Part shown: piece by piece, positions 16,916 to 24,991 of the stretch
Numbering within the stretch: the stretch's first letter is position 1
How the letters are laid out: each line of letters begins with the position of its first letter
Source of the DNA: a bacterium GBS-1
GTDB taxonomy: Bacteria; Synergistota; GBS-1
NCBI GenBank assembly: GCA_001443005.1
Contig: LEKQ01000001.1
Span: 516,792-580,791, forward strand
DNA: 64,000 bases
Direction of reading: 5' to 3'
Made by a program: the position numbers and the translations under genes
The notes under the pieces: generated by a model
The model's database searches: none
Seen by the model: only the letters and a program-made list of their open reading frames with translations
Told to the model about the DNA's origin: nothing

Positions 16916-19514
16916 GTAAAAACCTCGATGGTTCCGTTCCTTTTCCATCAAACTTCTTAGGATAGGACAAGAAAAGCAGCTCTGTTGCCCTCGTCATCGC
17001 AACGAAAAGAAGCCTCCTCTCCTCCTCAACTTCCTCCACCCTCGCCAAGCTCCTTAAAGCGGGAACATTACCATCGAAAAGCCCGGTTATAAACACCACA
17101 TCAAACTCCAACCCTTTGGCTGAGTGAAAGGTCAAGAGGTTAAGTAAATCCCCTTTATAAGTTAAACCCATCTCCTCCATTAAGGATAGGTAGTTCAAGA
17201 ATTCCCTCATCTCCCCTTTACCAAAGGATGATGCCAACTTTAAAAGCTCAAGAAAGCCTTCCTTAAAGGCGTTCCATTCTCCTCCCCTTCTCTTAAAAGC
17301 ACCAGATATATCCAAAGGGATCCTCAAAAGCTCTTCAACGGTGAAGCTCTCCCCCTTGATTAATCCATCGAGAAACTCTATCAGCCTCTCCGCTTTTTTC
17401 CTATTAGAGAAACGCCCATTCTCAAGCTCAATCCTCTCAGATATCACGAATCTGCTTTTCTTCCAACCTAAAAGCCATGAGAAAAACTCCGTCACCGGCT
17501 TAAGATCCCTATCCACCAATCCCTTAAGATAAGATATTACCCTCTTCACTTCCTCTCTCTCATAAAATCTCGATGCACCAAGCACTTGATAGGGTATCGA
17601 GAGTCTAATCAATTGGTCCTCTATAACCCTCGACTGGTAGTTATGCCTATAAAGAACAGCCATAGATGAGAGCTTTTTACTCGAGGAAAGTTCCCTCACC
17701 CTATGAGTGACAAAACGAGCCTCATCGATCTCATCACTAGCGATATAAAGCTCAACCTTACCCTCCCCCCTCATGCTCACCATATTTGACATATCTCTAC
17801 CTGCTCGAGACATTAACGAAGTTGCCACCCTCAATATGCTCTTAGGTAACCTAAAGCTATGGGTCAACTCATACCTCTTGAGGGAGAGTTCTCTCTCAGC
17901 TCTATCTAATACATCAGGCAGAGCACCTCTCCAACGATATATCGATTGATCCTTATCTCCAGTTAGGAATATCTCACTATCTTGAGAAGATAAAAGCTTG
18001 ATAAAACGATACTGAGCTTCATTAAGATCCTGAAGCTCATCCACAAATAGGAATCTAAAGCGCTTGGAGTAAACCTCCCTTGCATCCTCATCCTCAAGAA
18101 GCTTAACGCCGTAAAATAGAAGGTCATCGAAATCCATAACATCCATCTTCAGCTTCCTCTCGCTGAAATCATTATAGAGTTTAGCCACCTTTCTCTCCCA
18201 GGGCGAGCGAGAAAAACGCATAAATTCCGACGGAGATATGAGCCTCGCTCTTAAAATAGCTATTTCGCTTAAAACTCTCTCAATTTGAGGTGGACTAAGG
18301 TCATTAGCCAACTCCTTCAGTATAGGTAAGGAAGAGGAGATAAGGAGAAAGTTCTGAGAAAATCCAAAGCGCTCTCCTTCCCTCTTAAGTATCTTATAGA
18401 GAGCACCGTGAAAGGTCTCTATCCAGATATCCCTAAGCTCCTTACCCAAAAGCAGTGAAAGCCTCTCCTTCATATCGGAAACCGCCTTTTTTGTAAATGA
18501 TAAAACTAAGAAGGATGATGGGTCCTCCCCCTCCCTAAGCTTTCTGTAGAGGCGATATAGCAAGGTGGTGGTTTTACCCGTTCCAGCACCACCAATGAGA
18601 AGAATTCGCCTTTCAGGGGAAAAGACGACTTCTCTCTGAGCAGGTGTAAGGCTCAGCTCCTCAGAGGGGCGACTTAAAACTACATGAGGGAGCTCAAGGG
18701 ATCTCCCAAGCCTAAGGGCTTTTGCTAAATCCTCCTTAAATTGCCATGCGTTATTGTATCTGTCCTCCACCCTCTTTGAAAGAGCTTTAGCTAAAACGCC
18801 ATCTAGGTCAGAGGGAATGGAGGGTAAATAAAAACTTAAGGGCTTGAGCTCAAGATCGAAGACCTTTCTCCTTATATCCTCAAGAGTATCTCCCTCAAAG
18901 GGATTTCTACCTGTCAAAGCCTCATATATAACGACAGCCAGAGAGTAAAGATCGCTCGAGGGTAGAAAAACTCCTTCCCAGCTTTCGGGTGGCATATATA
19001 TCGGGGTTCCAGCTAGCGTGGCCTTCAAACTTCCACCTTTGAGGAAAACCCCTAAGCCAAAGTCCACTAGCTTAACACACCCCTCATGGGAGATTAGGAT
19101 GTTCTCAGGCTTAACATCTCTATGAAGAACCCCCTTAGAGTGAGCGTAATTGAGAGCATCAAGCACAGGGAAAAAGAAATCAGGCACCTCCTTAATCTCG
19201 ATCCTTCTTTTCTCTAGGACATCCCTTAACGATTCCCCTTCCACATACTCCATAACCAAAACCAGCTTCCCATCTATGATATCGAGGTTGTAAAACCTGG
19301 CGATATTAGGGTGATCTAAAGAAGCCAATATCTGAGCTTCACTTTTAAGGAAGCGGATCTCCTTCTCCCTAAGCCTTGAAACCTTGAGGGCAAAGCTCTT
19401 ACCCAAGAGCGTATCTTCCGCAAGGTAAACATCACCAAAAGCTCCACCACCAAGCCAAGATATTATTCTGTACTTCCCAAGCCTCGTAAGCAGCATTGGG
19501 GTGACACCCCTCAC
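16893..19514 (-). CDS. Ser/Thr protein kinase fused to UvrD-type (SF1) DNA helicase
   Basis: 873 residues in one uninterrupted frame. Residues 15-275 form a Hanks-type kinase with every key residue: Gly-loop GGGAFGDVY (22-30), Lys44 in FALKV, HRDVKPEN (131-138), DFG (151-153), GTPIYMPPE (169-177). Residues 287-873 form an SF1A helicase: Q-motif LTPAQREVV (289-297), Walker A GGAGTGKTT (308-316), ETFHGALY, VDELQDLNEAQ (491-501), GDKDQSIYRWRGA (519-531), SFRLP, TFHSAKGLEFDVVFITGL, and VAMTRAT (838-844). No membrane segment. GTG at 19514 overlaps the stop of the FtsA-like gene (GTGA); ATG at 19496 is the alternative. I know of no described protein of this design. Phosphorylation controlling a repair or recombination helicase is inference. 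Confidence 0.93.
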   Translation of the reverse strand: MRGVTPMLLTRLGKYRIISWLGGGAFGDVYLAEDTLLGKSFALKVSRLREKEIRFLKSEAQILASLDHPNIARFYNLDIIDGKLVLVMEYVEGESLRDVLEKRRIEIKEVPDFFFPVLDALNYAHSKGVLHRDVKPENILISHEGCVKLVDFGLGVFLKGGSLKATLAGTPIYMPPESWEGVFLPSSDLYSLAVVIYEALTGRNPFEGDTLEDIRRKVFDLELKPLSFYLPSIPSDLDGVLAKALSKRVEDRYNNAWQFKEDLAKALRLGRSLELPHVVLSRPSEELSLTPAQREVVFSPERRILLIGGAGTGKTTTLLYRLYRKLREGEDPSSFLVLSFTKKAVSDMKERLSLLLGKELRDIWIETFHGALYKILKREGERFGFSQNFLLISSSLPILKELANDLSPPQIERVLSEIAILRARLISPSEFMRFSRSPWERKVAKLYNDFSERKLKMDVMDFDDLLFYGVKLLEDEDAREVYSKRFRFLFVDELQDLNEAQYRFIKLLSSQDSEIFLTGDKDQSIYRWRGALPDVLDRAERELSLKRYELTHSFRLPKSILRVATSLMSRAGRDMSNMVSMRGEGKVELYIASDEIDEARFVTHRVRELSSSKKLSSMAVLYRHNYQSRVIEDQLIRLSIPYQVLGASRFYEREEVKRVISYLKGLVDRDLKPVTEFFSWLLGWKKSRFVISERIELENGRFSNRKKAERLIEFLDGLIKGESFTVEELLRIPLDISGAFKRRGGEWNAFKEGFLELLKLASSFGKGEMREFLNYLSLMEEMGLTYKGDLLNLLTFHSAKGLEFDVVFITGLFDGNVPALRSLARVEEVEEERRLLFVAMTRATELLFLSYPKKFDGKGTEPSRFLLELIGML

Positions 19515-21661
19515 TCAACGAAGATCTCGATCCTATCCCCATCCTTTATAGGTGTAGTGAAGCCCGCTTCCTCACCGTTAACTTTCATTCTTATATAACC
19601 CCTCTTTTCTCTGAGGATCTCCTCAACCGGGAAAACCCTGAAAACGTGGGAAAGTATGGGACCATTACCTATGCTTTCCCTAACCTCTATCTTAGCACCG
19701 TTATAAACGGTATCTTCCAGTGAAGCTGGTTTGCCATCGATCAAAACGGTTGTCTCACCCCAACTAACATCGATCGGTTTATTGTTCACATAGACCTTTA
19801 CCTTCTTGGGGGGAGCGACTGAAATGAGATCCCTCACCTTATAGCTTACCTCCCTTAGGTCGAGAAGGTCTATTCTATCCCCATCCCTAACCTTGGCATC
19901 AAGTCCGACTTCAACTCCATTGAGCAAGACCCTCCCACTCCAAAGAGGAAGGGTTTTCTCCTCTCCATTGATCGATACTCTTATCTCATAAGGAAAGGGT
20001 AAAACCCCAGCCTTCTTTAAGACCTCTTCAACCTTACTCACCTGAACTATCTCAACTTTAGCCCTGTCATAAAGAGGAGCCTTAAGGGGAAGCTTCTTCC
20101 CATCAACGTAAACATCTGGATAAAACTCATACATCTTGCCGTCTACAAAGAGACGAATGGGCTTAAGCTCACCAACGACATCTTTAAGTGAAGCGAAGGC
20201 CGCCCTTCCAGGGCGCGCCCTTCTAACGCTTATTCTATCACCGTGCTTTATAGGAGAATCCAAACTCGCTTCCTCTCCATTAACGGTTATCTTAGCTGGC
20301 TCTCCCAGCTCCCCTCTTATTATCCTTACCTCTCCGTTAACCTCAATCGTTAAGGACATGCCCGGGCGAGGCCTTAAATCATCGGGAGATATACCCATAG
20401 GGATAAGAGCATCTAGGACCTTAAGCTCACCGGTCAAGGAAACGAGCCTTATCATCTCATCGTTCACCCAAACATCAATAAACTTAAACCCTCCTCCCTT
20501 TCGAGCCACAACCGCGATCCCCAAAGGCGTAACCATCTCGGGGCCTTTAAGCCTACCCGTGGCATCCTCCACAACCTTTAGGGTCTCAGCCCCTCTAACC
20601 CTAACTCTCGACCTATCTATTCCTAAAAGCTCGGCTATCTTGACATCGAAAAGGGGAATTTTGCTCCCTCCACCGACGCATATCACAGCCTGAGGAGGAG
20701 AGGAGTTAAGCTCAACTATCCTCTCTGAAAGCAACTTAGCATGCCTTTCGATCTCAGGCTCTATAACTTTTATAAGCTCCTCTTTCTCTACCTTGTAGCT
20801 ATTACCAAGGATGTCCTCAAATTCGATAAAGGAAATGTCCTCACTTAAGGACCTCTTAACCCTCTCAGCCACATTGAAGTCAAGAAGATACCTTTCACAA
20901 AGCTTTTCGGTTATCTCATCACCAGCAACTGGAACCATACCGTAAGCAACTACAGTCCCTTCACGAGTTATGGCTATATCCATGGTACCGGCACCAACAT
21001 CAACCAAAGCCAGATTCAACATCCTCATGTCTGGAGGCACCACAACCTCTATCGCAGCTATAGGCTCAAGAGTTATGCTTGAGAGTTTAAGGTCAGCCCT
21101 TCGAAGCACGGAAAGCATACTATCAAGGACAACCCTCGGTAGAAAGGTAGCGAGCACCTCAACCCCGATCTTCCTTCCTCTTTGCCCAACCAAGTTCTTT
21201 ATGTTATCTCCGTCGAGAGCATATCTGACCACGCTATAACCAACGCAATGAAACTCCTCCCTTTCAGAGGACCCTTCTCTGAGCCTCTTAAGGGCATTCT
21301 GAAGGGCCTGAAGCTCCAACTCTCTAACGATATCTTCTTCTATATCCTTAGATATATCAACTGGTAGCTCAGCAACTCCTCTCATTGTCTTAAGGGCTCT
21401 CCCAGCGACTGCAACGCTCACCTCACTGAGCTTGTTACCATACTCCCTCTCAAGCGCTTCCTTAACTCGAACCACCACCTTAGATACTTGCCCCACATCA
21501 TGAATTTGCCCATCGAGCATGGCTCGCGTTTTATGCTCCTCAAAGATAAGATGCTTAACCTTAAGCTCTTCGTCAACAGCCTCAGCTATTAATCCCACAA
21601 CGCTTCTTGTCCCTATATCTAGAGCGAATATATCCTTCTCTCTCCCAGATCTCCTAGCCAT
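19511..21661 (-). CDS. FtsA-like actin-fold ATPase with C-terminal repeat domain
   Basis: 716 residues. The N-terminal part (about 10-390) has the FtsA/Hsp70 ATPase motifs: phosphate-1 FALDIGTRSVVGLIAE, the FtsA-specific 1C region (EVSVAVAGRALKTMRGVAEL), phosphate-2 LALVDVGAGTMDIAI and adenosine motif AVICVGGGSKIPLFD. True FtsA is about 420 residues and ends in a membrane-binding helix; here about 325 further residues follow instead, with five copies of a strand-turn-strand unit of the form VNGxxxxLxxPIxDGDxI at about 458, 517, 578, 638 and 692, mostly 60 residues apart. The start is 3 nt after the mutS2 stop; its end overlaps the kinase-helicase start. A division or scaffold role fits the zapA-cvpA-mutS2 context but is inferred. 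Confidence 0.85.
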   Translation of the reverse strand: MARRSGREKDIFALDIGTRSVVGLIAEAVDEELKVKHLIFEEHKTRAMLDGQIHDVGQVSKVVVRVKEALEREYGNKLSEVSVAVAGRALKTMRGVAELPVDISKDIEEDIVRELELQALQNALKRLREGSSEREEFHCVGYSVVRYALDGDNIKNLVGQRGRKIGVEVLATFLPRVVLDSMLSVLRRADLKLSSITLEPIAAIEVVVPPDMRMLNLALVDVGAGTMDIAITREGTVVAYGMVPVAGDEITEKLCERYLLDFNVAERVKRSLSEDISFIEFEDILGNSYKVEKEELIKVIEPEIERHAKLLSERIVELNSSPPQAVICVGGGSKIPLFDVKIAELLGIDRSRVRVRGAETLKVVEDATGRLKGPEMVTPLGIAVVARKGGGFKFIDVWVNDEMIRLVSLTGELKVLDALIPMGISPDDLRPRPGMSLTIEVNGEVRIIRGELGEPAKITVNGEEASLDSPIKHGDRISVRRARPGRAAFASLKDVVGELKPIRLFVDGKMYEFYPDVYVDGKKLPLKAPLYDRAKVEIVQVSKVEEVLKKAGVLPFPYEIRVSINGEEKTLPLWSGRVLLNGVEVGLDAKVRDGDRIDLLDLREVSYKVRDLISVAPPKKVKVYVNNKPIDVSWGETTVLIDGKPASLEDTVYNGAKIEVRESIGNGPILSHVFRVFPVEEILREKRGYIRMKVNGEEAGFTTPIKDGDRIEIFVE

Positions 21662-21664
21662 GCC

Positions 21665-24001
21665 TCAACCCCTCTCAAAGTAAACTATAGTCACACCCTG
21701 CCCTCCTTCAGCCTCATCCCCAAACCTAAAGCTCTTAACGTAGGGTATCTCCTTTAGCAACTCCCAAACCATCTTGCGTAAAACCCCTTCTCCCTTCCCA
21801 TGAACAACCTTAACCTGTGGATAGCCTTTCAAGAAAGCCCTGTCAAGAAATCTTATTAGCTCGTCCCTCGCATCCTCAAGATTCTTCTTCCTTATAGAAA
21901 GCTCATAGGGAACATCCTCTATATCTACCTTCACCTTCTCCGCCACTTCAGGAAGAACATCACCCTGCGAGATCCCCTCACCGCTTATCTCATCCTTAGA
22001 TAGAAAAACCCTGAAGAAGCCAATCCTTAAAGCGACTTCTTCTTCATCCTGAAAGATCTCCTCGACCTCCCCCCATTTCCCAAACTTCGGGACGTAAACC
22101 CTATCACCAACCTTTAAAAACTTAACGCTCTTTAAGGGCTCAAATACCAATGGCTTCTCCTCTGCAAGATCCTCAGAGAGCTTCCTTATACTACCCTTGG
22201 CCTCGGCATACCTCCTTATGTCGCTCTTGGCGCTGTTTAATATCTCCTTCAGCTTTTCTTCGGCCTCCCTGATCATCTTATTAGCCTTAAGCTTAGCGGA
22301 GGCCAATATTTTCTCCTCTTTCTCCCTCAAGTTCCCAAGCTTTTTCTCATACTTCTCCTTTAGCTCTCTTACCATCTCAAGCTCTTCCTTGAGCTTCCTC
22401 TCCAAATTCGAATAGCTAGACCTTTTAGCGTGAAGCTCCCTTATGACCTCCTCAACCCTCTCATCCTGATAAGATATCAGCTTAGATGCCTCCTCAAGGA
22501 TCTCATCCATCATCCCCAACCTTTTAGCTATCGTTAGAGCGTTACTAGCTCCAGGAATGCCTATGAAAAGCCTATACGTCGGCTTCAAGGTCTCCACATC
22601 AAACTCAACGGAAGCGTTCTCCACATCGCTCTCCCTTATAGCATAGTATTTCAGCGCAGGATAATGAGTTGTAACTATAGCTTTAGCTCCCCTCCCCTTT
22701 ATATATTTTAATATAGCCATTGCCAACGCAGCGCCCTCCTGAGGATCAGTTCCAGCCCCAAGCTCATCAAGTAAGAGAAGCGACCTATTCGTTATACGAG
22801 GCAAGACCTTGGCTATTGGCTCTATGTGAGAGGAAAAGGTGGAAAGATTTTGAGCTATACTCTGTTCATCACCTACATCAGCGAAAAGAAAGTCAAAGCT
22901 CCCGATCAAAGCCTCCTGAGCCGGTATGGGGAAACCGCACCAGGCTGCAAGAACCATAAGTCCTGCAGTTTTAAGCGCTACCGTTTTCCCTCCTGTATTA
23001 GGCCCAGTTATAACAAGTATACTGAACTTCCTTCCCACCTCTATGCTTATGGGAACTGCCTCCTTACCAAGCAGGGGATGCCTAACTTCCGAAAGCTTCA
23101 ACACAGGCTTATCATCTATTTTGGGGATAACACCCCTCTCCTCAGCCATAAATAAGGCACGTCCAAAGGTATCATCTAGCTTGGAAACTATCTCCATATT
23201 CTTCTTTAGCTCTAAAGATTGAGACATCACCATTTCGCCCAACCTATAAAGTATCCTGTTAATTTCGTTTTCCTCCTCGGATCTTAACTCCTTAAGCTCG
23301 TTCTGAAGCGCAAGAGTTGATAGAGGTTCCATGAAAACGGTCATCCCGCTTCCAGAAAGATCATGAACTATTCCAGGGAAAAACCCTTTCTTATCCCTCT
23401 TTACAGGTATGACAAACCTACCTTCCCTAACGGTGTAAAGGGGCTCCTGAATCACATCGGAGAACTCCGGAGAATGTATTATCTTAAGAAGCTCACCCTT
23501 TATCCTTTCCTCAAGAACCCTTATCCTTCTTCTTAAAGAAGAAAGAAGCGGAGTAGCCTCGGAGTCCACCTCCCCCTTGTCGTTTATGGCGTTAGAAATA
23601 GCGGAGTAAAGCCCCCTTAACGGGTCAAGCTCCCTCACTAATAAGTAAAGTTTAGGATATTCATTCTTCCTGGAGAAAAAGAACTCTCTTAGCTTATCTA
23701 CACCCTTGCAAAAGTCCCTGATCAAAAGGAGCTCCTCGGGAAATAGCTTTAAGGAAATCCTTAAATTCTCAAGCAAAGGAGTTATATCGCTTAAAGAAGC
23801 GGAAAAGGGAGGAATCTCTCCCTTTATTACAAGGTCGAAAGCCTCCCTCAGAGCAGATAGTTCTTCTTCCAAGGCATCCTTGCTCAAAATACCCCTCTCT
23901 AAGATTCGCTTTTTACCCAAGCTGGTAAAAGCCATTTTTGAAACCAGATTCTTGAACTCCCTAAACTCCAAAAGCCTTATAGTCCTCTCTTCTACTTCCA
24001 T
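21665..24001 (-). CDS. mutS2: Endonuclease MutS2
   Basis: 778 residues, full length. MutS2 proteins suppress homologous recombination and act on stalled or collided ribosomes in some bacteria. Seen here: core and clamp without the MutS mismatch-recognition domain, Walker A ITGPNTGGKTVALKT (about 330), DELGAGTDPQEGAAL (about 412), long coiled coil (about 510-620), a KOW-like segment (GDRVYVPKFGKWGEVEE) and the C-terminal Smr nuclease domain with VKVVHGKGEGVLRKMV. ATG at 24001; 10-nt overlap with cvpA upstream and a 3-nt gap to the FtsA-like gene downstream. Confidence 0.96.
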   Translation of the reverse strand: MEVEERTIRLLEFREFKNLVSKMAFTSLGKKRILERGILSKDALEEELSALREAFDLVIKGEIPPFSASLSDITPLLENLRISLKLFPEELLLIRDFCKGVDKLREFFFSRKNEYPKLYLLVRELDPLRGLYSAISNAINDKGEVDSEATPLLSSLRRRIRVLEERIKGELLKIIHSPEFSDVIQEPLYTVREGRFVIPVKRDKKGFFPGIVHDLSGSGMTVFMEPLSTLALQNELKELRSEEENEINRILYRLGEMVMSQSLELKKNMEIVSKLDDTFGRALFMAEERGVIPKIDDKPVLKLSEVRHPLLGKEAVPISIEVGRKFSILVITGPNTGGKTVALKTAGLMVLAAWCGFPIPAQEALIGSFDFLFADVGDEQSIAQNLSTFSSHIEPIAKVLPRITNRSLLLLDELGAGTDPQEGAALAMAILKYIKGRGAKAIVTTHYPALKYYAIRESDVENASVEFDVETLKPTYRLFIGIPGASNALTIAKRLGMMDEILEEASKLISYQDERVEEVIRELHAKRSSYSNLERKLKEELEMVRELKEKYEKKLGNLREKEEKILASAKLKANKMIREAEEKLKEILNSAKSDIRRYAEAKGSIRKLSEDLAEEKPLVFEPLKSVKFLKVGDRVYVPKFGKWGEVEEIFQDEEEVALRIGFFRVFLSKDEISGEGISQGDVLPEVAEKVKVDIEDVPYELSIRKKNLEDARDELIRFLDRAFLKGYPQVKVVHGKGEGVLRKMVWELLKEIPYVKSFRFGDEAEGGQGVTIVYFERG

Positions 24002-24501
24002 CTTAGATTAGCTATCAACCTCCTTAAATAGGGTAAACCATGCATCTCAAAAAGCTTATATGACAAAGACTCTCCCTTTAGCTCTTTAAGGACAGGAGCA
24101 TCGGGAAGAAGATGAATCCCCCATAAGATTAGGGACAATATGCAAAGGCCTTCCACAAGCCCAAGGATGAAACCACCACCCCTGTCGAACCAGCCCAACC
24201 AGAGGAGCTTAAAAAACTTGCTTACAAAAGCCCCTGCGATAGAGAATGCTATAAGAATACCCAGAAATATTAATGAAAAAGCAACAACTAAGGAAAAATG
24301 AGAAAGGGAGGGGAAGGTCGCTTTAAGGAAACTTCCCACAGCAGAACTATACCTTACTGACATCCCCAAGCCTATAAAGAGTCCTAAAATTGCAGATAAC
24401 TCCCTCGCTATCCCTTTAAACCAACCTCTAACAGAAAAAAAGAGTATAATCACTAAAGCAATGAGATCTAAAAAACTTAAATTTGCTCCTCCGTTAAGCA
24501 C
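23992..24501 (-). CDS. cvpA: CvpA family membrane protein
   Basis: 169 residues, inner membrane, with about four helices: LDLIALVIILFFSVRGWFKG (10-29), ELSAILGLFIGLGMSV, FSLVVAFSLIFLGILIAFSI and GFILGLVEGLCILSLILWGI. The conserved opening DLIALVIILFFSVRGWFKG and the GRGGGFILGLVEG-like segment (DRGGGFILGLVEG) identify CvpA, linked to colicin V export and envelope stress, function unclear. GTG at 24501 lies inside zapA and is the only usual start in reach. The stop overlaps the mutS2 start by 10 nt, an association seen in many Firmicutes. Confidence 0.85.
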   Translation of the reverse strand: MLNGGANLSFLDLIALVIILFFSVRGWFKGIARELSAILGLFIGLGMSVRYSSAVGSFLKATFPSLSHFSLVVAFSLIFLGILIAFSIAGAFVSKFFKLLWLGWFDRGGGFILGLVEGLCILSLILWGIHLLPDAPVLKELKGESLSYKLFEMHGLPYLRRLIANLRWK

Positions 24502-24740
24502 TCCTCTACCTTCCTTCTTAAGCCATCCAAATCAAAGCGAATCTTAACTAGATTATGAGCAAGGTTTAGCGCAAGCATAAGAAGCTTCTCTTTCATGTCA
24601 AGATAAGGATAACTCTTCTCCACCTCGCTTAAAGCAGAGCTCACAAGGGAAGCAACTTCTCTAAGCCTTTCCTCAGGTTCCTCCCCCTTTATCCAATAGG
24701 ACTCACCAAAAATAACAAGCTTAACCTTAGATTCCATCAC
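24477..24740 (-). CDS. zapA: Cell division protein ZapA
   Basis: 87 residues, cytoplasmic. Recognisable ZapA: KVKLVIFGESYWIKGEEPEERLREVASLV and KLLMLALNLAHNLVKIRFDLDGLRR. ZapA binds and bundles FtsZ filaments at midcell. Overlaps the coiled-coil gene upstream by 4 nt and cvpA downstream by 25 nt, in the usual order zapA-cvpA-mutS2. Confidence 0.88.
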   Translation of the reverse strand: MMESKVKLVIFGESYWIKGEEPEERLREVASLVSSALSEVEKSYPYLDMKEKLLMLALNLAHNLVKIRFDLDGLRRKVEECLTEEQI

Positions 24741-24979
24741 TCGTCTTCCCTGTTAACTACACTAACGAGTTTACTAAATATCCGCTTTATCCTATCCTCC
24801 ATATCCTTCTTCTCCAAGAGAAACTGCTCCCTCTCTCTATCCAACTCTTCATATGCTTTCAATCTCTCGCTAACCAGTCTAAGCTCCTCCCTTAAAGCTC
24901 TATTTTCCTCCCTAAGCTTTCTAACCAAAGATATGAGGGCATCCACCTTCTCCTCAAGGAGCTTGAGCTCCTCCGTCAA
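24737..24979 (-). CDS. Small coiled-coil protein, ZapB-like
   Basis: 80 residues, nearly all one predicted coiled coil: LEEKVDALISLVRKLREEN, then REELRLVSERLKAYEELDRE. Size and position beside zapA resemble ZapB, the coiled-coil partner of ZapA, but such short coiled coils cannot be assigned by sequence alone. 12 nt after pheT; ATGA-type overlap with zapA. Confidence 0.65.
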   Translation of the reverse strand: MTEELKLLEEKVDALISLVRKLREENRALREELRLVSERLKAYEELDREREQFLLEKKDMEDRIKRIFSKLVSVVNREDE

Positions 24980-24991
24980 CCCCTATCCCTC

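Noticed and set aside
22720-23222. Overlapping plus-strand frames inside mutS2
   Set aside because: Shadows of the conserved ATPase region of mutS2; compositions are odd and no ribosome binding sites are seen.
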